Shown in pieces: positions 22,814 through 33,640 of a DNA stretch of 64,000 nucleotides. How positions within the stretch are numbered: the stretch's first letter is position 1; each line of letters starts with the position of its first letter. This DNA comes from Saccharum officinarum. Taxonomy: Eukaryota; Streptophyta; Magnoliopsida; Poales; Poaceae. A program made the translations under genes and the position numbers. The DNA lies in NCBI GenBank assembly GCA_020631735.1, contig CM036160.1:115116680-115180679 (forward strand), given 5' to 3'. The notes under the pieces were generated by a model. That model saw only the letters and a program-made list of their open reading frames with translations, was not told where the DNA came from and ran no database searches.

Positions 22814-25563
22814 ACAGCTGCAAACACGTTGAAACTTTTGAGATGCTGCAACCTCCATGTGTAGGTGAACTTTCAAATGTCAAAGCAAAGCTGAAGCCGG
22901 ACACGATGCAGCGGGTTATCCCCACCTGAAAGGATGACTGGAGCGTCAGTGGAAGCCATCTGGTGGTGGAGTTGCTCAAAGCCGGCCGTTATCATTGTCT
23001 TCCAGAAATCGTCTGCCTGGCGCTATGTTATATATATTCAGCCATATACATACATATATATAGCTCATCACTAATACTTTGTAGGGTAGGAGATGTTTAA
23101 CTTATAGATTCAGCTCACAGATAGAAAGATTGTAACACAAGCGCGCAAGCAAGTCCGGAGATGTAAATTTTTTTTACCCGAGGTTAGCTTGTACCTTCGA
23201 GGCACAATTCTTTTGCTACTGTCTTCTTGATTGCAACCTCTTAACTTATCGATAGGGAACCCATGGGAGATGAGATCGCTGTAATGTACAGAGCTTTTGG
23301 TGACCTAGAAATGATAGCTCAGTTTTGTTCTTTTTTTCTGGAAATGAATGATCATGCTTTGGATATTTGCTAACTTCCAATGATGCAACACTGGGATGGG
23401 GGCCATGGATGGACTCAGTGACTGCTGAGGCATCAGCATTTGGTGTGCTTTAGAGTCACCCTGTGATGATGGCCTTTGTGCATTGAGCCAGGACACGGAT
23501 GGAGCAGTGTCTCGCATTTTGTGTAACTTGCTTCCTTCCATGCAATGAAAAGGACGGCCAGGTTGGTGTTGAGCCTGCACGTATTATCCCCCTACAACTT
23601 GGCAAAATGGGCAGCTTTGTACTCTATTGCAGACTTATTGGTAATCCGAATGCAAGCCACCAGCGGTTACTGTCCATTGCTCGCTCATGCCTGCTGAATG
23701 GCGTTGCCTGAACCCTGATGCCGTAGGAGGATCTATCGCATTGGCAGGTCTCAGGCGTGGATAGATATTGGATATGCGTGTCAGTCAGTCAGCCTGCACC
23801 CTCCTCGCCCCGACCCGAAGCTATGATTGGCCAGTGCTAGGCATGGAACACTTGGAGAAGAAACTTTGCAAATGACGTGGATCCAAGTTCTCAAGCTGGA
23901 GCCCATCTTTGCATTGCAGGTGAAAACAGCGCTGCGACTGGCCAACTGCAAAGGTGCACGGCAAAATCCATTGTTCATAGTTTTTTTTTTTTTGCAAAAT
24001 GCATGCCTGTGGCCAGCATCGGTCTCTGACTTTATGTGTATTTTTTTAATACTTCCTGATCTTGCCAAGTTGCTTCAGCATGACAGCCCCTGCATATCCT
24101 AACAAACAGGCAGAACCAGATCAAGGCAATAATTATATAAAATTAGAGCAGGAGCTGAAAAGATGAGACAGTTGTTTCCCCCATTTCTGTGCGTGTCTCT
24201 GTGTACTTGATGAGTTGTGGCCGGCAACTATCAACACCGAAGCTTCCGTTGGGCGCGGGAGCGCTGCCGATTGGTCGCCGGCGATCCTGTCAACGAGAAA
24301 TTTAAACGGGAAATTAATAAAGCAACTGGTAGGATGATGGCGGAGCATGATAAAGTGGCGTCCGATGAGCCAGCATGTTAAAAAAAATTGCTGACAACGT
24401 GAAGAGAAAGGGACCTGGGTATTTCTTTATTATGGACAGGATATTGCATTTGCATGTTGTGTATATATATACCTGCAAGAATCTGCAATGATTGTGTGTG
24501 TTGTGTGCTTGTTCTCTACCGTATCGTGTACACGCGTTTGTTGCAGCAACAATATTTATTATCTGTCGGTCTATTTTTTTTTTGTCAGGTCGTTTCTGTC
24601 ATTATATTTGGTTTGCAATAAATAAAACAGAAAAATAATGTGAAATCAGAAAGTTGCTGACTCCTCACGGCCGCTGTCATGTTCGCATTTGTCAGCAGCG
24701 CCGGGACTCACGGCTGGTGCCTGACGGTGGCCCCCCAAAAGGCAAGCCGAGAGGGATGAACAGGACAGCAGCAAGGGAAGTCATAAAAAATAAAAAATAA
24801 AAAAGCAGCAAGGGAACCGGAAATGGTGTGGTCCAGAGAAACCCAGTCCCCAGATAAATGGAAGCTGCCGCGTGATCATAGTAGTACTAGTATCTCTCAA
24901 ATGAAATGTTAGTGTAAACATTATGACTGTACAAAAGAAAAAAGAAGAAGGGTATATTTTGGTTATTCATGCGTTTTGTCGACCAGAAGAAGATGTTTTG
25001 CCGTATGATTCAGAAAAACAGAATTAACTTCACTAACAGAGCTGCTTTTCGATCTAATCCAAAGCCAAAAAAAAAGCTGATTTATAATGGTGAAAATGAG
25101 CCATACCAGACAGGCCCATATATGAGAGGGACCAGAAGAAGATGTTTGGAAGCCACGGAATGTATAGAGGAGGGTCGTAAAGCGACATGCATGGTACCTT
25201 CCTTTGGTATGTCTGCTGCTGTCTCGCCGACCTTTAACTTTTTGACCCTGTCCTGCGTCACGCCAGCGGCCAGCCATGGGGAGAAGACGGCCGGCGGTCG
25301 GTGCAGTGCGTTGGTACTGAAGCTAGCTGCCGCTGCTTTCTTCGTCCCCGACCCCGAGGTTAGAAAACGAGCGGCTGCCGTGCTCAGCTCGTCGTCACAC
25401 TCGTCAAGGACAAATTAAGTCACCGCCTTACCGGCACCACTCCAGTGTCAAGCTCCGATCCGATCCTCGCAGCACGCAGGTGAACTTCAGCTTTCAACTT
25501 TGGAAGGCAGGCGGCAGGTGCACGCTGCACAATGCGATGATGCTGCGTGCATGGATCAAAGCT
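22814..25563. other. PIP5K 3' region and intergenic, no further gene
   Basis: The first 300 bases after the stop are likely 3' untranslated; no clear AATAAA signal was seen. From about 23115 on, only short domain-free frames occur. A (TA)-rich run lies near 23030-23065 and A/T homopolymers near 23980 and 24780. Confidence 0.45.
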
Positions 25564-25566
25564 TTA

Positions 25567-25810
25567 GGGTGTGTTCACTTCGCGAAAAGTAGCTGAAAAG
25601 TTAGTGTAGCATCTTTCGTTGTTATTTGATAAAATTTATCCAATTATGAACTAACTAGGCTCAAAAGATTCGTCCCGACATTTACAGACAAACTATGCAA
25701 TTAGTTATCTTTTTTACCTACATTTAATGCTCCATGCATACGTCGAAAGATTTGATGTGATGGGTGGAAGAGGAAATATTTTGGGTTGGGATTGGGAAGT
25801 GATCAAGGCC
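25567..25810. mobile_element. Tourist-like MITE, sister of 18226-18468
   Basis: TTA flanks both ends (25564-25566, 25811-25813). It starts GGGTGTGTTCACTTCGCG, and the interior differs from 18226-18468 at only a few positions. Same orientation as that copy. Confidence 0.85.
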
Positions 25811-25901
25811 TTAGTATTTATTTGCACAAAGATGGCGGCGGATTGGATTGGCTCTCTGCGTGCACGGTGCACTGCAGGTGCAGGGCAGAGATTGGAAGCT
25901 G

Positions 25902-26156
25902 AGGGTGTGCTTGGAAGTTGCACAAAGTTGATGAAAAGTGGGCGAAAAGTTACTGTAGCACCTTTCGTTGTTATTTGGTAAAATTTGTCTAACCATGGAC
26001 TAACTAGGCTAAAAAGATTCGTCTCGATATTTACAGATAAACTATACAATTAGTTTTTTTTTCCCTACATTTAATGTTCTATGCATGCGTCTAAAGATTC
26101 GATGTGATGGGTGGAAGAGGAAATATTTTGGGTTTGCATGGGAAGTGAACGGGACC
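25902..26156. mobile_element. Tourist-like MITE
   Basis: It starts GGGTGTGCTTGG and ends GGAAGTGAACGGGACC. The interior has CGAAAAGTTACTGTAGCACC and GGTGGAAGAGGAAATATTTTGGG, as in 25567-25810 but more diverged. Only 91 bp separate the two. Confidence 0.7.
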
Positions 26157-27825
26157 AAAGATGAGTAGCTTGTCTTGCCTTGCTCGGCAAGGGCAGGTGT
26201 ATACTTGGCAGGTTCACAAACTCTTGCTTTGCCTGCCGACCTAGCTCACCCCAGCAAGGATTTCCTTGCCAGCGCAGGAGAGCCAAATCGGCTCGCCCGC
26301 ATGGGCAAGGTTATCTTAGCTTTGCTGGGCAAGGCTCTAGCCAGGTGAGGCAAGATCAAGAAAAGTTCCATGCAGGCCAGGTGCTCTCATTCCCCTAAAA
26401 TGGATCTGTTTCGCTGTGTGGCATGACCGATTGTGGACCACTAGTAGAAGGTGGTGAAACCCTCACCACCTGTTTGGAGGGTCTCATTCTAACTCTCGCT
26501 CTAGCTTTGGTTCCGCCGCCGACAAAGCCCTAAAATGTAGTTTGGGAGATGGGTTATCCGTCAACCCTTAATTAGATTTAATTTTATAGATTACTCGCAT
26601 GACCCACAAAGATTAAGTCTATTTTATGGGTTCACGGACAACTTGTCTTGCACCTCTACTCTTTCTATTTTTCTACTACCTCCATCCCAAAAGGATACAA
26701 TTTTGTTGGATTAGACTATTTTTTTAAGTCTGACTAAATTATAGAAAATACTTTTAATATTTATGACTTATTCAAAATTATTAATGCTATCACTTTTTTT
26801 TGGTATATATATGGTTGAATTTAAAAATAGTTGACTTTCTAAAAAGCTTTTTTTTTGTGACGAGACTTTCTAAAAAGCTAGGATACAAGGAATTGTTCTT
26901 TTTGGCTGTAGTCTGAGACTTCTTTTGTCTATATGGTATCATTCTCGTTTTGGCTTTTCTAGCTATATAAATAGCTTTTGATATGCATCTAGATATACGA
27001 TATCTCTAGTTATGAAATAAAAGTAATATATGTAGTCACGTAGAATATACAAAACAATCTATAAATTGGAATGAAGAGAGTGGTAGTCTAGAATGCTTCA
27101 TGCGAGCCAATTTTTTTAGGGGAATGCACAAGAGTCAGCTCTTTTTTCGAGCAAACACAAGAGTCAGGTGCCACATGAAAGCGGCACCAAAACGGGCCTT
27201 TAAAACAAGGCTTCATTGACGCTACTAGTACAAATGCTGGGACGGTAATGCTATTGTACAAATATCGAACGCATGCTCTCTCAGCATTTATCTCTCTCCT
27301 CCCTATCAACTCATTCTTATCCACGCTTTTCACCACGCACCAGTCTCTTTCTAGTTTCCACTGGTATTCACCAAAACATACACTCGTTGAACTCTATCCT
27401 CCCCCCCTCTCTCTTGTGCCCCCGTTGTGCAGTAGCCCTTCAAGACAACAGTGCTTGAGCCCAGCGTGGCGCAACATGGATCCTCCGATGGTGTCTCTCA
27501 CTCTTCCTCGTTCATGAACTCCTTCATGGTGGGAGCGTCCTCTCTAGCAATGAGCTCGTCCATGACGAGATCCATGGAGGTAGTGCAGCGGTGTTGCAGG
27601 GAGTGGGTGGCTCTCCCCCACCCTCGACGGTCCCCTCTCTCACCCGGCGACCGAGCTCCCCCCACTACCCAGGCGGCTATGGCGTTTCTCGTCCCCCATC
27701 CCCCACCGTCGCCGCCAAGCCAAGTTCGGTACTTGTAGCGCTGGAGGCAGTGGTGCTCGTGTGCCGCCGCTCACTGCCAGCTCCGACCCCGACGGTTGGA
27801 ATCAACCGGCCCAGGCTTTTCCTCC
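26157..27825. other. Intergenic with repeat fragments
   Basis: 26160-26350 has many GGCAAGG/CTTGCC words. 26680-27085 is AT-rich with decayed Stowaway-like ends (ACCTCCATCCCAAAAGGATAC; CTATAAATTGGAATGAAGAG). 27280-27740 is C/T-rich with domain-free open frames up to about 95 codons. No gene is supported. Confidence 0.4.
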
Positions 27826-28486
27826 TATATGTTGCAAATGTATGTTTTAGTGTTCAGTCGTTTCAAAGGTATGTTACAGTTGTTTCTTATGGATGTTGCA
27901 ATAGTAGATCATGGGATGTTGCAAGTGTTTCAGAAGCATGTTGCAGGTGTTTGTTCAAAATGTTTTATATGTTTCCAGACGTATGTTCCAATCGTTTTTT
28001 GTCTAGATGTTGCATATATTTTTCACACATAGGTTTTACAGTATGTTCTAAATGTTTTAGCTGTTTCAGTCTTATGTTGCACTAAGTGTTTTTATGTTGC
28101 AATTTATCTAGATGTTGCATATGTTTAACACACAAATTGCAAACGTATGTCCCAAATATTTCATCTATTTCAAATGTATATTGCATTCGAGTGTTTTATG
28201 TTGTAAGTGCAGACCGTCAGCGTTGGTGTCTATTGACGCGTGGAGGAGACGCAGGCCACCACCGACGGTGTGGGAGAGGAGGCACAGGCTATGTGGTGCT
28301 GTAATGGAAGAGGCGGGGGCAAGTCTTCCGAGTGACCTGGAAGAGAATCGTGCTAGTGTGGAAGAGGCGCCGAGTAGCGTACACAGTGGATCTGAAGTGG
28401 TTCATATGCTAGCGCGAAAAATGAAGTTGGCGCAGGCTTTATGCGAATCCGAGCGGACAACACGGAGCACCGGACGCTCGGGCGTT
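27826..28486. repeat. TGTTGCA minisatellite and GC-rich end, possible DNA transposon
   Basis: From 27826 to about 28215, ATGTTGCA and ATGTTCCA/TGTTTCA units recur every 20-30 bases. A GC-rich part ends at CGGACGCTCGGGCG (about 28472-28485). Order and motifs parallel 2185-2508. Open frames through the repeat come from its periodicity and show no domain. Confidence 0.5.
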
Positions 28487-28487
28487 A

Positions 28488-28752
28488 GGCCTCGTTTAGT
28501 TTGGCGAACAGGGGAGAAAAACACTGTATCAGAATTCATGTAGCATTTCATTTGTATTTGGTAAAAATTATCCAAATTTTGACTAACTAGGCTTAAAATG
28601 TTCGTCTCGCAAAGTACAACAAAACTGTGCAATTAGTTTTTGATTTCATCAACATTTAGTACTCCATGCATTTGCTGACATTTTGATGTGACGGGGAATC
28701 TTCTTTTTGTATAGTGGAATTTGGGAGAGAATTGGAGGAACTAAACAAGGGC
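28488..28752. mobile_element. Tourist-like MITE
   Basis: TTA flanks both ends (28485-28487, 28753-28755). The left end is GGCCTCGTTTAGTTTGGCG and the right end GGAACTAAACAAGGGC. The interior is the inverted form of 10247-10508. Confidence 0.85.
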
Positions 28753-28988
28753 TTAGTGCGAAGCATCAAGAACTGACAGAGGAGCATGCAGAGACGAACA
28801 AGGGGATGCGACAAATGGGTGCTGGATCATGTCATGGATTGAGCGCACCATTTAGGGGGTGTTTGGTTTAGGGTGTTAAAGTTTAATAAATACTGTAGCA
28901 CTTTTGTCGGTACCAAAAGTACGGGGGTACCCACACCCATCGCTAGTAAAAAACTAAAACGACTGAAACCGCAATAAAAGGCAGCCCG

Positions 28989-29150
28989 CCTCGACCGCGC
29001 ATTCTGTCCGCCTCGTATGAGGCCTGCTCGACAGGGCGCCTCGACCGCGCTCCGGCTCCGACTCGTACGAGGCCCGTTCGACGGGGCGCCTCGACCGCGC
29101 TCCGGCTCCGACTCGTACGAGGCCCGTTCGACGGGGTGCCTCGACCCGCG
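28989..29150. repeat. 50-bp tandem repeats inside the LTR
   Basis: TCGACCGCGC recurs at 28991, 29041 and 29091, with a diverged fourth start at 29141: a 50-bp period. Each unit carries the palindrome TCGTACGA (one as TCGTATGA) in CTCGTACGAGG, a 10-bp inverted arrangement. The same units occur in the 3' LTR and in the Tat-2 LTRs. They may be U3 enhancer-like sites (inference). Confidence 0.75.
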
Positions 29151-29700
29151 TGAAGCTCATCCGCCCACTGGGAAAAACTCTAACCCACGTGAGCCTAGGT
29201 CGAGTGCCTCAACTCCTTCTCTCTACCTACCCCAGGACAAAATCCATAGCATTTAATGCGGTTACCTACTACCACCTACCGGCATGGCTGCGACCATGAT
29301 CGACGTGGGAACAATGCCCGTGTCAGATTTCACTGTTTTACCTCCCATCCCGTGATGGGAGGTAAAAACCGTCACTGTACCCACCTTACCGCGCACTGTT
29401 TACCATCGATTACCCTCGAGGGAGGATAAGACAAGGCCCGTTCTCCGCAATCTCGGGGATTCGGTCTTATCCATCCGGTCTCGACCCGGCCTTGACCCAA
29501 CCTCGACGCTCGGTACAGTTCAACGGCAAGGGAAGGACGGTAAGGCACGGCGCTCTGGGTCATTTCGCCGTCTCGTCTCCCACGACGCCATAGTGTCCGG
29601 GGATGGCCGACCATCCCTAGGGCACGTCGCTACAGTCAACTCAACAGGAATCGACCAAACATTACCTCAAGGCTCCCCGTCGTCCTGGCCTCCTCTCGCC

Positions 29701-29709
29701 CTATAAAAG
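29701..29709 (+). promoter_or_regulatory. TATA box of the Tat-1 5' LTR
   Basis: CTATAAAAG, a consensus TATA box. The equivalent in the 3' LTR is at 40909-40917, and in Tat-2 near 43949. Confidence 0.75.
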
Positions 29710-30057
29710 GGCAGGCCAGGGTTCTACGAGGAGAGGGGGAAAAAAAGAAAGGAAACACCCGACCACCCAACAACAGACAACGAAGAAAAACAAGAGATCG
29801 CTACCTCAAGCAACGACCCTTATCCTTTTTTCCTCTCTTTGAGACTTGGGCTCGACGCCCTCTCTCGCATGCTTGTAACCCCTACACGAGCACTTCGGTG
29901 CAAGGAAATACAAACTTATCCCCCCCGCTGGACGTAGGGCCTTCTTTTGCCCGAACCAGGATAAACCCCCATGTGTTCTCCTTGCATCACCATCCAGGAA
30001 AGAGACACGCAGCATTTACTCGTTGGTTTAGGACCCCCTCGGGTCTGAACACCGACA

Positions 30058-30080
30058 GTTGACGCGCCAGGTAGGGGATC
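30058..30080 (+). other. Candidate primer binding site of Tat-1
   Basis: The sequence GTTGACGCGCCAGGTAGGGG directly follows the LTR, where a minus-strand primer site is expected. Tat-2 has nearly the same sequence, GTTGGCGCGCCAGGTAGG, after its LTR. I could not assign the tRNA. Confidence 0.5.
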
Positions 30081-30119
30081 GCTGCGTGCCAAACGTCGCT
30101 TTCTCGCCTTTTTTCCTGG

Positions 30120-32519
30120 ATGGCTGACCCCGAATGCCCTATTCTGTTGGCCACGGTGATCTGGTTCAGGAGTTTGGAGTTCATGTCGCTTGGCCATGGC
30201 TACGATATGGTCCTACTTCCCCCCAGGCACCCATCCGACGAGGACTGCGAGCTCTCCCAGCCCGGGGGAGCAATCCACCGGCACCGTCGCTCTAGGCGGG
30301 CGCAGGCCGCCCGACGACGACGAGCCCGGCACAACCACCGTCTTCACCTCATGGAGGGCGACGGGGTCCCCCAGTCCGGCACCCCCCAGCCAGGCGCTAG
30401 CCTAGACCTCCTTGTGGAAGGTTTAGGAAGGACGAGCTTGACTGAGGGTAACATGCCAACGAGGAATCCCGCCGCTCCCCCGTCCGGTGAGACACCACTG
30501 TCCGGAGCATCCATTTCGACACGGACAGTAACATCTCCATCACCATTCCCGTTTGGGTTAGACTTGGCTGCCCGGGTGTACGCATCTTTCGTGAGCACTC
30601 GCATGAGTGCTTATGAGAAACTCCCCGGGCACCATCTACGCTCCACTCTGGACCTCGTTGCATCCACACCGGCCTCTGATTATCTGGACTCTACGGAGAC
30701 GCCAGACACAGAGCCCCATGTGACTGCTTCTCAACGTCGCAACCCTAGTGACGATTTGCAACGGCCACGCATTCCCCCGTCATACTACTACTTTGGCACT
30801 CCTGACTCCGACTCGGCTGACGACACCTATGATCCGACCCGCGAATGCTTCAACATCGACGTTGAAATCACTTCGGAATCAGAGGACGAAGAGCCAGTCA
30901 AAGGAAGGTACACGCCACCCCATGTCGAGCTTCCTGCTGAGCGAGACGATCCTCAGTTCCTTGCGGACCAAGGAGCGCAGCTCGAGCAGATTCGCGAGTT
31001 GCAGGACAGGCTTGATGAGGAACGGGAAAACCTGGGCCTACTCCAACAAACCCTCGAGCGTGAGCGTGCGGAACGCGCACTTGGCGGGAGAGCTCGCGAA
31101 AGAGCTCGCGACGTCAACCGTCGCATCGACGAGGACCGGATGGTCGACCCCCCGGTTTTCGCTCGAGCCAGCCAGAACGTCGTCGCCGCCGCCATGCTTC
31201 TCCGCAACATGCCCGAGCCGTCAAACCCCGATGCCCGTCGGGCTCGGGATAAAATCCGAGAGCTCCTCGAGACCGCCGCCATGCAGCAGGCCGAGAGCTC
31301 CGCCTCGAGGCAACGCGAGGCAGCCTCGGAGCGGATCATCGAGCCCTCCCGACGGGAGAGGGAGGCCTCGGTTCACCCCGAGCCTGCCCGGCGAAACCGG
31401 GTAGCTCCGGCCCCTGAGCTCACCAGCAACGACCACGAGCCTCGAGACACCCGTGGCAACATCGTCGAGCGTCGCACGTGCAAGCACGGTGACGGCGTGG
31501 CTCGAGGCTACCACGTCCACAGGGGCGGACGCTACGACAGTTCGGAAGATCGAAGCCCTTCACCCGAGCCTCTGGGTCCTCGGGTCTTCAGTAAGGCTAT
31601 CCGTGAGACGGTGCTCCCGGCTCGGTTTCGCTCCCCCATGACTCTCACCAAGTACAACGGCGAAACCAAATCCGAACTTTGGCTCACCGATTTCTACTTG
31701 GCGTGTCAGCTGGGCGGGGTCACCGACGACCGGGTCATCATTCGACAACTCCCCCTGTTCCTCTCTGACACCGCCCGAGCCTGGCTCGAGGATCTCCCAC
31801 CTCGACAGATCCACGACTGGGACGATCTCGTTAGGGTGTTTGAGGGAAATTTTAAGGGGACCTACATGCGCCCCGGCAACTCGTGGGACCTCCGGAGCTG
31901 CAAGCAGAAACCAGGTGAATCCCTCCGGTATTACATTCGGCGCTTCTCCCGGCAGCGTACCGAACTCCCCAACATCACTGACTCCGATGTAATTATGGCC
32001 TTCCTCTCCGGCACCACCTGTAAAGAGTTGGTCCGAGAATTGGGCCGTAACACTCCGCTCACTGCCAACAGGTTAATGGACATTGTCACCAACTTCGCCG
32101 CCGGCGAGGAGGCGGTTGGTGCAATCTTTGGTGGCGACCTGGAGAGGGGGGAGCAGAAGGTCGACGATCCCGCGAGCTCCACCCGGGGCTCCAAGAGAAA
32201 CAACTGCAAGAAGAAGAAAGGCCAGCAGGGCAAGCTCGAGGCCCCGGCCGACGAGCTCGTCGCTGCTACCGAGCACAAAAAGCCTCGAGGCCTCCCCGAC
32301 GGGGGCGTCTTCGACAAAATGCTCAAAGAACCGTGTCCCTACCACAAGGGACTTACTAATCATAACCTCGAGGACTGTCATATGCTTCGCAGGTTCTTTG
32401 GGGGTGCCGGCGTCAAGAAGGACGACAAGAAGGAGGACCCTAAAGGCGACGACAAGGACGGGGAATTCCCCGAGATCCATGACTGCTTCATGATCTACCC
32501 TCGGTCCTGTAGAGCCTAA
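30120..32519 (+). CDS. gag: Gag polyprotein of Tat-1, fused to a deletion junction
   Basis: A 799-codon uninterrupted frame begins at the ATG 63 bp after the LTR. Residues about 270-330 are coiled-coil-like and rich in E/R. The retrotransposon Gag fold (capsid-like) lies near 510-670: [36 protein letters not shown], then SLRYYIRRFSRQ. A basic lysine-rich stretch is near 695-710. A Cys/His cluster beginning CPYHKGLTNHNLEDC is near 742-756. The frame ends a few codons past the point where protease sequence should begin; the last residues are read from joined integrase-region DNA. The homologous gag of Tat-2 (44336-46425) has five stops, so intactness here suggests a younger copy or selection. 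The product could form particles but not copy RNA. Confidence 0.88.
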   Translation: MADPECPILLATVIWFRSLEFMSLGHGYDMVLLPPRHPSDEDCELSQPGGAIHRHRRSRRAQAARRRRARHNHRLHLMEGDGVPQSGTPQPGASLDLLVEGLGRTSLTEGNMPTRNPAAPPSGETPLSGASISTRTVTSPSPFPFGLDLAARVYASFVSTRMSAYEKLPGHHLRSTLDLVASTPASDYLDSTETPDTEPHVTASQRRNPSDDLQRPRIPPSYYYFGTPDSDSADDTYDPTRECFNIDVEITSESEDEEPVKGRYTPPHVELPAERDDPQFLADQGAQLEQIRELQDRLDEERENLGLLQQTLERERAERALGGRARERARDVNRRIDEDRMVDPPVFARASQNVVAAAMLLRNMPEPSNPDARRARDKIRELLETAAMQQAESSASRQREAASERIIEPSRREREASVHPEPARRNRVAPAPELTSNDHEPRDTRGNIVERRTCKHGDGVARGYHVHRGGRYDSSEDRSPSPEPLGPRVFSKAIRETVLPARFRSPMTLTKYNGETKSELWLTDFYLACQLGGVTDDRVIIRQLPLFLSDTARAWLEDLPPRQIHDWDDLVRVFEGNFKGTYMRPGNSWDLRSCKQKPGESLRYYIRRFSRQRTELPNITDSDVIMAFLSGTTCKELVRELGRNTPLTANRLMDIVTNFAAGEEAVGAIFGGDLERGEQKVDDPASSTRGSKRNNCKKKKGQQGKLEAPADELVAATEHKKPRGLPDGGVFDKMLKEPCPYHKGLTNHNLEDCHMLRRFFGGAGVKKDDKKEDPKGDDKDGEFPEIHDCFMIYPRSCRA

Positions 32520-32959
32520 GAACAACACTGAGTCGAGCCACGGGGTTCACTCTGTTCTTCTTAGTCTACGGGTCTGAGGCTATGCTCCCAACTGATATAG
32601 AATACGGGTCCCCAAGGTTAAAGGCCTACAACGAAAGAAATAACGATGCCACAAGACGGGACGCCCTCGACCAGCTCGAGGAAGCCCGAGATGTGGCTCT
32701 GTTGCATTCTGCCAGGTACCAGCAGGATCTCCGACGCTACCACGACAGACACGTCCGTAAGCGTGACCTCAACGTCGGCGACTTGGTGCTACGGCGGAAC
32801 CAGAACACCAAGGGACGGCACAAGCTCACGCCACCATGGGAAGGGCCGTACATCATCGCAGAAGTACTAAAGCCGGGCACCTACAAGCTATCCAACGAGA
32901 AGGGCGAAATCCTCACCAACGCTTGGAACATTGAACAGCTACGTCGCTTCTTTCCTTAA
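32496..32959 (+). pseudogene. Integrase C-terminal remnant of Tat-1
   Basis: From about 32500 the DNA matches the integrase region of Tat-2 at 48572-48620 (CCTCGGTCCTRTRGAGCCTAAGAAC). After that an open frame at 32582-32959 encodes the region downstream of the integrase catalytic core: a GSEAMLPTDIEYGSPR segment, then a basic helix with RYHDRHVRKRDLNVGDLVLRR and the ending NAWNIEQLRRFF. It is not in frame with gag. All three catalytic residues (D, D, E) are absent, so no strand-transfer activity is possible. Confidence 0.85.
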
Positions 32960-33640
32960 AAAGCCTCGAGGCTCTGTATTTTCTTTTTCGTCAATAAAGA
33001 ATACAGCGACGTTCAAACTTTCGTTTTATAGTGAGGAAGGATCGACTCTGCACTCCCAGAATCGACCCTCCCTCGGGGGCTACAAGGGGGGAACCCCTCA
33101 GTCCCCGAAAAAACTTATGCTCTTTTTAAAATTTAAGAATCGCTTCTTAGATCGACTTCGCTGCAAGAGCACCCTAAGGTTCGAAAGGGCTCCCGAGTCA
33201 GGAGTATCACCTACGCCTCCGAGGCTACGGTACCTCCACTCACCCCTTACGCCTTTTAGAGGTGCGACTTCACACTAAGGAGATCTAAATAACGGTTCCT
33301 AACTTTGAAAAAGAACATATCCCCTGTCACTTAGATCAGGCTCTCACACGATTTACAAGGCCGCAACATAACCCTGAAGCTCGAGGGCGGTCAAGCCGTG
33401 AGATCACTTACGCCCCCGAGGCTACGGTACCTCCACTCGCTCCCTTACGCCAAAGGATGCAGCTGCGTGCTGAGTAAATCATGCGAGAACATGATCCAAG
33501 CGATAAAGGGAAGAAAAGCTCGAATAAAACTAATTCAACCACGAACCGGTTTATGTTTTGAGTTTTTAGGCCTTCGAGGCCACCACGATCAAAATTCGAA
33601 ATGCTAACTTATCACATGAGCCTTCATGCCCAGATTTGGC
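32960..33640. other. Spacer between pol remnant and the antisense gene
   Basis: No domain found. A segment with CGAGGCTACGGTACCTCCACTC occurs twice, near 33219 and 33418, about 200 bp apart. The plus-strand transcript and the minus-strand gene would converge here. Confidence 0.5.

Larger units (their letters stand above)
28905..30057 (+). repeat. 5' LTR of Tat-1
   Basis: Starts TGTCGGTACC and ends ACCGACA. It matches 40113-41264. Three 50-bp tandem units lie near its start and a TATA box at 29702. Confidence 0.93.

Noticed and set aside
27451..28085. Protein-coding gene across the TGTTGCA minisatellite
   Set aside because: Frames change with the repeat, residues are biased to V, C and F by repeat translation, and no domain is present.
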